Of a DNA stretch of 54,525 nucleotides, positions 43,119-51,556 are shown in pieces. The position numbers were made by a program, and so were the translations under genes. Below the pieces are notes generated by a model that did not search any database, had not been told where the DNA came from, and saw only the letters and a program-made list of their open reading frames with translations. Every line of letters begins with the position of its first letter. The stretch's first letter is position 1. Source of the DNA: Cellulomonas sp. (lineage in GTDB: Bacteria > Actinomycetota > Actinomycetes > Actinomycetales > Cellulomonadaceae); assembly GCF_015234515.1 (NCBI RefSeq), contig NZ_JADGMY010000028.1, positions 358,088 through 412,612 of the forward strand, given 5' to 3'.

Positions 43119-44765
43119 GTGCCCGACGGCCCGCTGATCGTCCAGTCCGACAAGACCCTCCTCCTGGAGGTCGACCACGACCAGGCCGACGCGTGCCGCC
43201 GCGCCATCGCCCCGTTCGCCGAGCTCGAGCGCGCGCCCGAGCACGTCCACACCTACCGGCTGACGCCGCTGGGCCTGTGGAACGCGCGGGCCGCCGGGCA
43301 CGACGCCGAGCAGGTCGTCGACACGCTGCTCGAGTTCAGCCGCTACCCGGTGCCGCACGCGCTGCTGGTCGACGTCGCGGAGACGATGTCCCGCTACGGG
43401 CGCCTGCAGCTGGTGCAGGACCCCGTGCACGGGCTGGTGCTGCACGCGCTGGACGCGGCGGTGCTCGCCGAGGTCATGAAGTCGCGACGCACCGCGGGCC
43501 TGCTCGGCGAGCGCCTCGACGCGACGGACGTCGTCGTGCACCCCTCCGAGCGTGGCCACCTCAAGCAGGTCCTCGTCAAGCTCGGGTGGCCGGCGGAGGA
43601 CCTCGCCGGGTACGTGGACGGTGAGGCCCACCAGATCGACCTGCGGGAGGACGGCTGGGCGCTGCGGCCCTACCAGCAGCAGGCCGTCGACGGCTTCTTC
43701 CACGGCGGGTCCGGCGTCGTCGTGCTCCCCTGCGGGGCCGGCAAGACGCTCGTCGGCGCCGGGGCGATGGCACGGTCGTCGACGACGACGCTGATCCTGG
43801 TGACCAACACCGTCTCGGCGCGGCAGTGGCGCGACGAGCTGGTGAAGCGGACGTCGCTCACCGAGGACGAGATCGGTGAGTACTCCGGCACGCGCAAGGA
43901 GGTCCGGCCCGTCACGATCGCGACCTACCAGGTGCTGACGACCAAGCGGAAGGGCGTCTACACGCACCTCGAGCTGCTGGACGCGCGCGACTGGGGCCTG
44001 ATCGTCTACGACGAGGTCCACCTGCTGCCCGCGCCGATCTTCCGCATGACGGCGGACCTGCAGGCACGTCGGCGCCTCGGGCTGACGGCGACGCTCGTGC
44101 GGGAGGACGGCCGCGAGGACGAGGTGTTCTCCCTCATCGGGCCCAAGCGGTTCGACGCGCCGTGGAAGGACATCGAGTCGCAGGGGTACATCGCGCCCGC
44201 CGAGTGCGTCGAGGTGCGGCTCACCCTGCCGGACCACGAGCGCATGACGTACGCGACCGCCGAGCCGGAGGACAGGTACCGGCTCGCCGCCACGGCCGTC
44301 GGCAAGAACCGCGTCGTCGACTCGCTGGTCGCCAAGCACGCCGGTGAGCAGACGCTCGTCATCGGCCAGTACCTCGACCAGCTGCACGACCTGGCGGAGC
44401 ACCTGGGCGCGGACCTCATCACGGGCGAGACGACCGTCCGCGAGCGCCAACGGCTGTTCGAGGCGTTCCGCACGGGCGAGATCACGACCCTCGTGGTGTC
44501 GAAGGTCGCGAACTTCTCGATCGACCTGCCCGAGGCGTCCGTCGCGATCCAGGTGTCGGGCTCGTTCGGGTCGCGTCAGGAGGAGGCGCAGCGCCTCGGC
44601 CGGATCATGCGCCCGAAGGCCGACGGCAAGACCGCCCACTTCTACACGGTCGTCGCGCGCGACACCGTCGACCAGGACTTCGCCGCCCACCGGCAGAGGT
44701 TCCTGGCGGAGCAGGGGTACGCCTACACCATCGTCGACGCGGAGGACCTGGGCGTAGCCCGGTGA
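43119..44765 (+). CDS. XPB-type DNA repair helicase
   Basis: 548 residues, superfamily 2 helicase. N-terminal domain PLIVQSDKTLLLEVDH and damage-recognition region (about 5-180), then Walker A near 205-212 (PCGAGKTLVGA), motif Ia VTNTVSARQW, DEVH box at 298-301, motif III GLTATLVRED, and C-terminal motifs V (VVSKVANFSIDLPEA) and VI (EEAQRLGRIMRPK). Bacterial XPB unwinds DNA 3'-5' and is linked to repair. GTG 43119 is favoured over GTG 43113 by spacing from GGGAGA. Its last seven codons are copied again downstream at 44835. Confidence 0.95.
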   Translation: MPDGPLIVQSDKTLLLEVDHDQADACRRAIAPFAELERAPEHVHTYRLTPLGLWNARAAGHDAEQVVDTLLEFSRYPVPHALLVDVAETMSRYGRLQLVQDPVHGLVLHALDAAVLAEVMKSRRTAGLLGERLDATDVVVHPSERGHLKQVLVKLGWPAEDLAGYVDGEAHQIDLREDGWALRPYQQQAVDGFFHGGSGVVVLPCGAGKTLVGAGAMARSSTTTLILVTNTVSARQWRDELVKRTSLTEDEIGEYSGTRKEVRPVTIATYQVLTTKRKGVYTHLELLDARDWGLIVYDEVHLLPAPIFRMTADLQARRRLGLTATLVREDGREDEVFSLIGPKRFDAPWKDIESQGYIAPAECVEVRLTLPDHERMTYATAEPEDRYRLAATAVGKNRVVDSLVAKHAGEQTLVIGQYLDQLHDLAEHLGADLITGETTVRERQRLFEAFRTGEITTLVVSKVANFSIDLPEASVAIQVSGSFGSRQEEAQRLGRIMRPKADGKTAHFYTVVARDTVDQDFAAHRQRFLAEQGYAYTIVDAEDLGVAR

Positions 44766-44887
44766 CCGGTGGGGGCGCGCGCAGCCGCACCCGCCGGGCA
44801 CCGGGCGCAGCCCTGGTCCGACCACGGGACGAGTGGACCTGGGCGTAGCCCGGTGACCGGTGGGGGGCGCGCGCAGCCGCACCCGCC
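44744..44887. repeat. Direct repeat copying the XPB gene's 3' end
   Basis: A 52-bp segment (44744-44795) that starts inside the last codons of the XPB gene and includes its stop recurs at 44835-44887, differing only by one extra G in a G run. A 39-bp spacer separates the copies. The intergenic stretch 44766-45028 holds no gene. Confidence 0.92.
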
Positions 44888-44897
44888 CGACGACGCC

Positions 44898-44927
44898 GTG
44901 GAGTGGTCACACCTGTGACCACTCCAC
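44898..44927. repeat. 13-bp inverted repeat, terminator or operator
   Basis: GTGGAGTGGTCAC (44898-44910) pairs perfectly with 44915-44927 around ACCT. A third half-copy GTGACCACTC occurs at 44946-44955. CGCAGATG (about 44938) can also pair with CATCTGCG near 45005. Confidence 0.7.
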
Positions 44928-45028
44928 GTTCCGACCGACGCAGATGTGACCACTCGCACGCCCCGGACGCCACCTGGCACCCGCACGGGGGTCGCACCTG
45001 CCGTCGCATCTGCGGAAACTAGGGACCG

Positions 45029-46069
45029 ATGACTTCTCTGCTGCTGAACCCTGACCTGATCTCGACCGCTCTGCCTGCCGGGTGGCACGCCGCCGTCCCC
45101 GGACCTGATGACGTGGCGGACCTGCACGCGTTGCGCGCCCGGCACGAGGTCGCCGCGCGAGGTGCGGAGTCGGCCGGTCTCGATGCGACCCGCGCGGAGC
45201 TGACGGGGAACGCCGCCGAGACCCGCGTGCACGTGATGGTGCGGGACGCCGCCGGCGCCGCCCGCGGGTGGGCGACGGCGCACGACCGCGCGGCGGGACG
45301 CGTGCTCGTGGCCGTCGTCGTCGACCCCGCGCTGGACGACGGGACGGGCGACGACGTCGCGGCCGTGCTGTTCGCGTGGGCGGAGGGTGCCGGGGTGGCG
45401 CACGCGCGTGCCCGGGAGCTGTCCCGCACGCAGCTCGACAGCGGCGCGTTCGAGCCCGACACCCGCCAGCAGCGTCGCCTCGCCGCCGCGGGGTACGAGC
45501 ACGTGCGGACGTGGTGGCAGATGCGACGCCCGGTCGTCGACGAGGACCACGGCCTGGGCCCCACCGGGCCGGGAGTCGTGATCCGGCGGCTGGAACGCGA
45601 GGAGGGCGGGATGCCGGGGGCGCGCGACCTGGTCGCGGCGCACGACATCCTCGAGCAGGCGTTCACCGACCACTTCAACCACCACGAGGAGACGTTCGAG
45701 GAGTTCCTCGCGCGGCTGCGGTCCGACCCGGGTCACCGGTGGGACCACTGGTGGCTCGCCGAGCTCGTCGACGGTGACGAGCCGCAGGCGGTCGGGGTGC
45801 TCATCGCGAGCGCGTCGACCGACGCCGACGGCCACGCCGTGGGCAGCTACGTCGAGTACCTCGGGGTGCGGCAGGTGGCCCGCGGGCGGGGCGTGGCGCG
45901 CTCGCTCCTCGACGCGGTCGTCACGGACGCGGCCGAGCGCGGCCGCGGGTACGTCGGCCTCGAGGTCGACGCCGACTCCCCCACCGGCGCGGCCGACCTG
46001 TACCTGTCGTCGGGCTTCACGACGTCCTACGTGACGCAGTCCTGGCACCGGTACGCCGACGTCGTGTGA
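45029..46069 (+). CDS. Tandem GNAT acetyltransferase
   Basis: 346 residues with two GNAT domains. The first (about 15-165) keeps a GYEHVRTWWQM ending but has a weak acetyl-CoA loop. The second (about 185-346) has VEYLGVRQVARGRGVARSLL, a clear acetyl-CoA loop (RGRGVA), and DADSPTGAADLYLSSGF. The layout resembles mycothiol synthase MshD and related tandem GNATs, but the length and N terminus do not prove that function. ATG 45029. It stands alone, with repeats upstream and the DinB-like gene downstream. Confidence 0.8.
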   Translation: MTSLLLNPDLISTALPAGWHAAVPGPDDVADLHALRARHEVAARGAESAGLDATRAELTGNAAETRVHVMVRDAAGAARGWATAHDRAAGRVLVAVVVDPALDDGTGDDVAAVLFAWAEGAGVAHARARELSRTQLDSGAFEPDTRQQRRLAAAGYEHVRTWWQMRRPVVDEDHGLGPTGPGVVIRRLEREEGGMPGARDLVAAHDILEQAFTDHFNHHEETFEEFLARLRSDPGHRWDHWWLAELVDGDEPQAVGVLIASASTDADGHAVGSYVEYLGVRQVARGRGVARSLLDAVVTDAAERGRGYVGLEVDADSPTGAADLYLSSGFTTSYVTQSWHRYADVV

Positions 46070-46171
46070 CGTCGGCGTCGTGGCTGCTCGACCCGCACGG
46101 GCGCACCACGTGCCTGCGCCTGTCGGTGCCCGGTGGTAGACCGGTCACGTCGCCGACGGGAGGGGGCCACC

Positions 46172-46732
46172 GTGCGCTGGGGCACGCTGCTGGCCGACCA
46201 GCTCGACTTCTACTGGGCCGCGAGCCTGTGGCCACGGCTCGCGGGTCTGACGGACGACGAGTACCTCTGGGAGCCCGTCGCGGGGTGCTGGTCGGTCCGC
46301 CCGCGCGCGGACGGCACCTGGCAGGCGGACGGGCTGGGCGTCCCGGAGCCGGACCCGCCGCCCGTCACCACGATCGCCTGGCGCCTGGCGCACATCGCCG
46401 TCGACATCCTCGGGACCCGCGCGCGGGCGTTCTTCGGCGACGACGTCCCGGCCGACGCGGACATGTTCGACCCGCGCCTGCGTCCGGCGTCCCTGCCCGC
46501 CACCGCGGACGACGCGCTCGAGGTGCTCGACGCGGCGTACCGCACGTGGCGCGACGGGCTCGCCGCCCTCGACGACGAGGCGCTGGCCCGCCCGCTGGGC
46601 CCGCGCGGCGCCGGGTACGCGGACCAGCCGCTGGCGGCCCTCGCGCTGCACCTGCACCGCGAGGTCATGCACCACGGCGGGGAGGTCGGCGTGCTCCGCG
46701 ACCTGTACCGGGCGGGATGCCGGGCCGGCTGA
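46172..46732 (+). CDS. DinB-like four-helix metal-binding protein
   Basis: 186 residues. DinB/YfiT-like four-helix bundle: LADQLDFYWAASLWPRLAG, the ITEEEYLWEP-like LTDDEYLWEPV, TIAWRLAHIAVDIL and LALHLHREVMHHGGEVG. The three His ligands of the family (AHIAVD, and HREVMHH) are visible. DinB relatives include thiol-dependent enzymes using mycothiol or bacillithiol. GTG 46172 follows GGAGGGGG at 5 bp. Confidence 0.85.
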   Translation: MRWGTLLADQLDFYWAASLWPRLAGLTDDEYLWEPVAGCWSVRPRADGTWQADGLGVPEPDPPPVTTIAWRLAHIAVDILGTRARAFFGDDVPADADMFDPRLRPASLPATADDALEVLDAAYRTWRDGLAALDDEALARPLGPRGAGYADQPLAALALHLHREVMHHGGEVGVLRDLYRAGCRAG

Positions 46733-46823
46733 CCCCCGACGGGACCACCGCCGCGGCCGTGCCCGCGCCCCTCCCGCCTCCCGTCCCGTTGCCGCGTGTC
46801 ACACCCTGGGAAAGGATCGACAC

Positions 46824-48896
46824 GTGCCCCTGGCCCGTCGCGCCCTCCGCCCGCTCTGCGCCCTCGCTGCCGGCGCGGTCCTCGTCGCCGCCGGTGCCAC
46901 CGGCGCGGCAGCCGAGGCGCCGTTCGACCTCGACGGCCGGACGGTCGTCGACCGCGCGGGGGTGCTGCAGGACCCGTCGGCGGTGCAGGCCGCCGTCGAC
47001 CGCGTGGGGCAGGACACGCCGTACCGGTTGACCGTCGTGTACGTCGACTCGTTCGACGGGCTGGGCGCCGAGACGTGGGTGGAGCGCACCGCCGACGCAT
47101 CAGGGCTGGGGCAGTCCGACGCCGTGCTGGCCGTCGCCGTCGACGACGAGCAGTACACGCTGGCGCCGACGTCGCTCGGGACGATCACGCCCGCGCAGCT
47201 CGACCGGGTCGCCGCCGACGTGCAGGCGGAGCTGTCGGACGCCGACTGGGACGGCGCAGCGGTCGCCGCGGCGGACGGGATCATCGCGGCGGCGAACGGT
47301 CGCACGACCGGGGGGACGTCGTCCGGCGGCGGGTTCGCCGCCGTGCTCCTCATCGGCCTGGCCGTGATCGCCGCGGTGCTGCTGGTCGCGTTCCTGCGGC
47401 GCCGTCGGACGCCCCAGCCAGCGGGCGTCCTGCGCGACACCGCGGGCGCGACGCGCCTGGCGGGGGCCGCCGACGAGTTCGCGTCCCTGCCGACCGCCGA
47501 GCTGGACCGCCGCTCGGCGTCCGCGCTGGTCGCGCTCGACGACGCCCTGCGCTCCTCGGAGGAGGAGCTGGGCTTCGCGCAGGCGCAGTTCGGCGCCGAG
47601 CCCACGCGCGAGTTCGAGACGGTGCTGACGCAGGGCAAGCAGACGCTCACCGAGGCGTTCCGGCTGCGGCAGGCCCTCGACGACGACGTCCCGGACACCG
47701 AGGAGCAGGTGCGCGCCACGTCGGCGCAGATCCTGCGGCTGTGCGGCCAGGTCGAGGGGGCCCTCGACCAGCAGAAGGCCGCGTTCGACCGGCTGCGCGC
47801 GATCGAGGCGCGCGTCGACGACGCGATCGAGGCGCACCAGCGCGAGGCGCAGCGGCTACGGGCCCGTGTCGAGCCCGCACGGGCCGCCGTCTCCGCGCTC
47901 GCGGCGCGGTACTCCCCCGACACGCTCGGCTCGGTCGCCGGCAACCCCGACCAGGCCGCCCGGCTGCTCGAGGACGTCGACTCCGCGCTGGCACAGGGCC
48001 GGGACCGCTCCGCCGCCGGCGACAAGGGCGGCGCCGTCGGCTTCGCGCGCGCCGCGGAGGAGGCGCTCGCACAGGCGACGACCATGCTCGACGCGGTGGA
48101 CTCGGCGGACAGCGAGCTGGCAGCCGCGGGCGCACGGCTCGAGGCCGGGATCGCGTCGATCACCTCGGACCTCGCCGACGCCGCCCGGCTCGCGCCCGGC
48201 GACCCCCAGGTGGCGCCCCATGCCCAGGAGGCGCGCGCCGCCGTCGAGGCCGCCACGGCCGCCCGCAACGGCACGGGCGACCCGCTCGCGGCGCTGCGCC
48301 GGCTCACGGCCGCCGAGGCCGCCATCGACGCGGCGCTCGCCCCGCGCCGGGACGCCGAGGAGCGCGGTCGACGCGCCCTGTCGCTGCTCGACGACACGCT
48401 CGGGCGGCTCGCGTCGGCGGTGCGGGCGACCACCGACTACGTCAGCACCCGGCGGGGTGCCGTCGGACCCGAGGCCCGGACCCGGTTGGCCGAGGCGGAC
48501 CGGCTGCGGCTGCGCGCCCTCGACCAGCGCGCGACCGACCCCGAGGCTGCGCTCGCCACGGCGCAGCGCGGCGAGCAGCTCGTCGCCGAGGCGCAGCGGC
48601 TCGCGCAGCTCGACGTGGCGAACGCCCAGCGGTACGACGACGACCGCCGCGGCGGGCAGGGCGGCGGCACGAACCTGGGCGGCATGGTCCTGGGCGGCAT
48701 CCTCATCGACTCGATCCTGCGCGGCGGCGGACGCGGCGGCGGCGGGTGGGGCGGTGGCGGAGGCAGCTGGGGTGGCGGCGGCTTCGGTGGCGGCGGGTTC
48801 GGCGGCGGCGGACGCGGTGGCGGCTTCGGGGGTGGGTTCGGCGGCGGCGGACGCGGTGGCGGCTTCGGCGGCGGCGGACGCGGCGGCGGGTTCTGA
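46824..48896 (+). CDS. TPM-domain membrane protein with coiled coil and Gly-rich tail
   Basis: 690 residues. A signal peptide (LCALAAGAVLVAAGATGAAA) is followed by a TPM domain (about 33-150: FDLDGRTVVDRAGVLQD, RLTVVYVDSFDGL, DAVLAVAVDDEQYTL). One transmembrane helix (about 175-192) precedes a long cytoplasmic Ala/Glu/Arg coiled coil (about 200-605) and an extreme Gly tail of GGGRGGG repeats. The layout is that of actinobacterial TPM proteins found with PspA, which lies 89 bp downstream. Likely a membrane stress or quality-control factor. GTG 46824 follows AAAGGA. Confidence 0.9.
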   Translation: MPLARRALRPLCALAAGAVLVAAGATGAAAEAPFDLDGRTVVDRAGVLQDPSAVQAAVDRVGQDTPYRLTVVYVDSFDGLGAETWVERTADASGLGQSDAVLAVAVDDEQYTLAPTSLGTITPAQLDRVAADVQAELSDADWDGAAVAAADGIIAAANGRTTGGTSSGGGFAAVLLIGLAVIAAVLLVAFLRRRRTPQPAGVLRDTAGATRLAGAADEFASLPTAELDRRSASALVALDDALRSSEEELGFAQAQFGAEPTREFETVLTQGKQTLTEAFRLRQALDDDVPDTEEQVRATSAQILRLCGQVEGALDQQKAAFDRLRAIEARVDDAIEAHQREAQRLRARVEPARAAVSALAARYSPDTLGSVAGNPDQAARLLEDVDSALAQGRDRSAAGDKGGAVGFARAAEEALAQATTMLDAVDSADSELAAAGARLEAGIASITSDLADAARLAPGDPQVAPHAQEARAAVEAATAARNGTGDPLAALRRLTAAEAAIDAALAPRRDAEERGRRALSLLDDTLGRLASAVRATTDYVSTRRGAVGPEARTRLAEADRLRLRALDQRATDPEAALATAQRGEQLVAEAQRLAQLDVANAQRYDDDRRGGQGGGTNLGGMVLGGILIDSILRGGGRGGGGWGGGGGSWGGGGFGGGGFGGGGRGGGFGGGFGGGGRGGGFGGGGRGGGF

Positions 48897-48985
48897 CGAC
48901 CTCACGTGCGCGCCGACGACGACGCGCACGGCACGTGACACCGGGCGGACGGTCCGGGTCGGCACCACAGGGAGGGCACGACACG

Positions 48986-49765
48986 ATGACCGAGAAGCAG
49001 TCGATCTTCGGACGGATCGCGCAGCTGACGCGCGCGAACATCAACGCGCTCATCGACCAGGCCGAGGACCCGCAGAAGATGCTCGACCAGCTCGTACGGG
49101 ACTTCACGAGCTCCATCGCCGACGCCGAGAAGGCCATCGCGCAGTCCATCGGCAACCTGCGCCTCGCCGAGCAGGACTACAACGAGGACGTCGCGGCGGC
49201 GAGCGACTGGGGTCAGAAGGCCAGCGCGGCGTCGGCGCGCGCCGACCAGTTCCGCACCGCCGGTGACACCGCGAACGCCGACAAGTTCGACAACCTCGCC
49301 AAGATCGCCATCGGCAAGCAGCTGGCCGCCGAGCAGGAGGTCCGCGACGCGGAGCCCGTCATCGCGTCGCAGCGCGAGACCGTCGAGAGGCTCAAGTCCG
49401 GCCTGGCGCAGATGAAGGACAAGCTGAGCCAGCTCAAGTCCCGTCGGGACACGCTCGTCGCCCGGCAGAAGTCCGCGCAGGCCCAGCGTCAGGTGCAGGA
49501 GGCCATCGGCTCGATCAACGTGCTCGACCCGACGAGCGAGATCGCGCGCTTCGAGGAGAAGGTGCGCCGCGAGGAGGCGTACGCCATGGGCCAGGCCGAG
49601 CTGGCCGCGTCGTCGCTCGACTCGCAGTTCGCCGAGCTGGAGTCGGCGGGTGCAGAGATCGAGATCGAGGCCCGCCTCGCCGCCCTCAAGCAGGGCGCCA
49701 CCCCGCGCCAGGTCGAGGCGACCACGGTGACGCCGCAGATCGGCACCGGCACGTCGGACGCCTGA
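48986..49765 (+). CDS. pspA: PspA/IM30 (ESCRT-III-like) membrane stress protein
   Basis: 259 residues, almost wholly helical coiled coil. The N terminus SIFGRIAQLTRANINALID and EDPQKMLDQLVRDFTSSIAD match PspA/IM30. ESCRT-III-related proteins of this type polymerise on damaged membranes. The C terminus is short and polar. The linked TPM-type protein upstream is a common actinobacterial partner. ATG 48986, with GGAGGG upstream. A strong terminator follows. Confidence 0.95.
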   Translation: MTEKQSIFGRIAQLTRANINALIDQAEDPQKMLDQLVRDFTSSIADAEKAIAQSIGNLRLAEQDYNEDVAAASDWGQKASAASARADQFRTAGDTANADKFDNLAKIAIGKQLAAEQEVRDAEPVIASQRETVERLKSGLAQMKDKLSQLKSRRDTLVARQKSAQAQRQVQEAIGSINVLDPTSEIARFEEKVRREEAYAMGQAELAASSLDSQFAELESAGAEIEIEARLAALKQGATPRQVEATTVTPQIGTGTSDA

Positions 49766-49774
49766 CGCGCCAGG

Positions 49775-49813
49775 GACGGCCCCGGTCCCGAGCATGCCGG
49801 GACCGGGGCCGTC
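49775..49813. terminator. Strong bidirectional terminator after pspA
   Basis: Perfect 15-bp stem GACGGCCCCGGTCCC (49775-49789) with 49799-49813, between the convergent pspA and amidotransferase genes. Confidence 0.85.
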
Positions 49814-49853
49814 GACCGTGGCGGGCCGTCGCCGACCGCCGCCAGGGTCGTCG

Positions 49854-50633
49854 TCAGACGCTCACGCGGCGAGCGGCAGCGCGGTCGCGGACCAGGCTCG
49901 CAAAGCCGTCGGCGAGGGCGCGCCCGCAGGTCTCGACGGCCTCGGCGCGCGTCGTCATCTGCGCGACGACGGCCTCGGTGTCGACGTCCTCGTGCCCGTC
50001 CGCCCAGGCGCGCATGGTCTCGAGTCCGGCCTCGGGGTGGAACTGCAGACCCCAGGCGCTCCCGACGCGGAACGCCTGGAACGGGTACGTCGCGGACGCC
50101 GCGAGCCACACCGCACCCCGCGGGAGGTCCACCACGGCGTCGCCGTGCATGCTCGGCTGCGGGCTCGTGCGCGCGGCGGCGGCCATCTCCACGAGGGGGC
50201 CGACGAGCGCGTCGGACGCTGCCTCGGGACGCCACCGCACGTCGATGACCCCGGCCTCGCGTCCGGGCGGGGCGGCGAGCTCGACGCGTCCACCGCGTGC
50301 GACCGCGAGCAGCTGGGCGCCCAGGCAGATGCCGAGGGCGGGCACGTCGGTCGCGCTGACGACGGCCAGCAGGTCCCGCAGGGGGCGGAGCCACGGCGTG
50401 GTCGCGTCGTCGTAGGCGGACATCTGCCCGCCCAGGACGACGAGCCCGTCGCCGACCTCGGCCGGCCCAGGGAGTGCCTCTCCGAGGTCGGCGCGCACGA
50501 GGCGCACGTCGAGCCCGGTCAGCCACTCGGCGAAGCGGTCGAGGCCGACGTCGGGTGAGCTCTGGACGACGGTCACGCGGGGCATCGCCCCGTCCGTACC
50601 GTCGACGTCGTGGTCGCTGAGGGAAACGGTCAC
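49854..50633 (-). CDS. Class I glutamine amidotransferase-like protein
   Basis: 259 residues from GTG 50633; ATG 50585 (MPRVTVVQSSPD) is the shorter option. Stand-alone GATase: nucleophile Cys103 in LGICLGAQLLA, oxyanion region VLGGQMSAYDD, and the His/Glu pair in GLQFHPEAG. Such proteins resemble GMP-synthase-type amidotransferases or gamma-glutamyl-polyamine hydrolases; substrate unknown. A -10-like TACCGT lies 6 bp before GTG 50633, so the longer start is favoured as leaderless. Confidence 0.88.
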   Translation of the reverse strand: MTVSLSDHDVDGTDGAMPRVTVVQSSPDVGLDRFAEWLTGLDVRLVRADLGEALPGPAEVGDGLVVLGGQMSAYDDATTPWLRPLRDLLAVVSATDVPALGICLGAQLLAVARGGRVELAAPPGREAGVIDVRWRPEAASDALVGPLVEMAAAARTSPQPSMHGDAVVDLPRGAVWLAASATYPFQAFRVGSAWGLQFHPEAGLETMRAWADGHEDVDTEAVVAQMTTRAEAVETCGRALADGFASLVRDRAAARRVSV

Positions 50634-50639
50634 GAATCC

Positions 50640-50645
50640 ACGGTA
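50640..50645 (-). promoter_or_regulatory. -10 box of the leaderless amidotransferase gene
   Basis: TACCGT on the minus strand is separated by 6 bp from the GTG at 50633, the same geometry as at serC and DUF2530. Confidence 0.4.
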
Positions 50646-50743
50646 GCGGGGCTGCGGCGGCTCTCCGAATGTCCAGGTCACATGTCCACAACGATCCGGG
50701 TTCCGCCTACTTCGGCGTCAATATGGCGATCTGGGGAGCCGTC

Positions 50744-50827
50744 ACTCCCAGGAGACTCCCAGGAAACGGTCGTGCTCCCCCACCTGCCGTCCAGGCAGTT
50801 CCCAGCATCCGGCGCGAGACTGGGAGC
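50744..50827 (+). promoter_or_regulatory. Tandem OmpR-type operator repeats before the response regulator
   Basis: ACTCCCAGGAG (50744-50754) is followed immediately by ACTCCCAGGAA (50755-50765), an 11-bp head-to-tail repeat as used by OmpR/PhoB-type dimers. GTTCCCAG (50798-50805) and an inverted CTGGGAG before the start are further half-sites. Autoregulation by the adjacent regulator is likely. Confidence 0.65.
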
Positions 50828-51556
50828 ATGACCAGCACGCCCAGCGCCCCCGAGGCCCGCCTGCTCGTCGTGGACGACGAGCCGAACATCCGCGAGCTGC
50901 TCGCCACCTCGCTGCGCTTCGCCGGCTTCGAGGTGCACGCCGCCGCCGACGGGGTCTCCGCGCTACGGCTCGCTCGTGACGTCGAGCCGGACCTCGTCGT
51001 GCTCGACGTCATGCTCCCCGACATGGACGGCTTCACCGTGACGCGGCGGCTGCGCGAGAAGGGGCAGCACGTGCCGGTGCTCTTCCTCACCGCGCGCGAC
51101 GACACGGCCGACAAGGTCCAGGGCCTGACCGTCGGCGGCGACGACTACGTGACCAAGCCGTTCAGCCTGGAGGAGGTCGTCGCGCGGATCCGGGCGATCC
51201 TGCGGCGCACGACCCCGGACGACGGCGTCAGCTCGTCCGTGCTGCGGTACGCGGACCTCGAGCTCGACGACGACACGTACGAGGTGCGGCGCGCCGGGCA
51301 GCCGATCGAGCTGTCGCCCACCGAGTTCAAGCTGCTGCGGTACCTCATGCTCAACCCGCAGCGCGTGCTGTCCAAGTCGCAGATCCTCGACCACGTCTGG
51401 CAGTACGACTGGGGCGGCGACGCCAACATCGTGGAGTCGTACATCTCCTACCTGCGTCGCAAGATCGACCAGCTCACCGACGCCGACGGCAACCGGCTGC
51501 CGCCGCTGATCCACACCCGACGCGGTGTGGGCTACCTGCTGCGCGAGTCGGCGTGA
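50828..51556 (+). CDS. OmpR-family response regulator
   Basis: 242 residues. Receiver domain (about 10-125): acidic pair in VVDDEPNIRELL, phospho-acceptor Asp60 in VVLDVMLPDMDG, conserved Thr in FLTARDD and Lys in YVTKPF. The winged-helix output domain (about 145-242) has ELSPTEFKLLRYLMLNPQRVLSK-type signature and HTRRGVGYLL at the end. Resembles the actinobacterial TcrA/PrrA group. ATG 50828 with GGGAG upstream; overlaps the kinase start by four bases. Confidence 0.95.
   Translation: MTSTPSAPEARLLVVDDEPNIRELLATSLRFAGFEVHAAADGVSALRLARDVEPDLVVLDVMLPDMDGFTVTRRLREKGQHVPVLFLTARDDTADKVQGLTVGGDDYVTKPFSLEEVVARIRAILRRTTPDDGVSSSVLRYADLELDDDTYEVRRAGQPIELSPTEFKLLRYLMLNPQRVLSKSQILDHVWQYDWGGDANIVESYISYLRRKIDQLTDADGNRLPPLIHTRRGVGYLLRESA

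Noticed and set aside
45029..46069. Firm call as mycothiol synthase MshD
   Set aside because: Tandem GNAT layout fits, but the first domain and N terminus cannot be assigned to MshD by eye.
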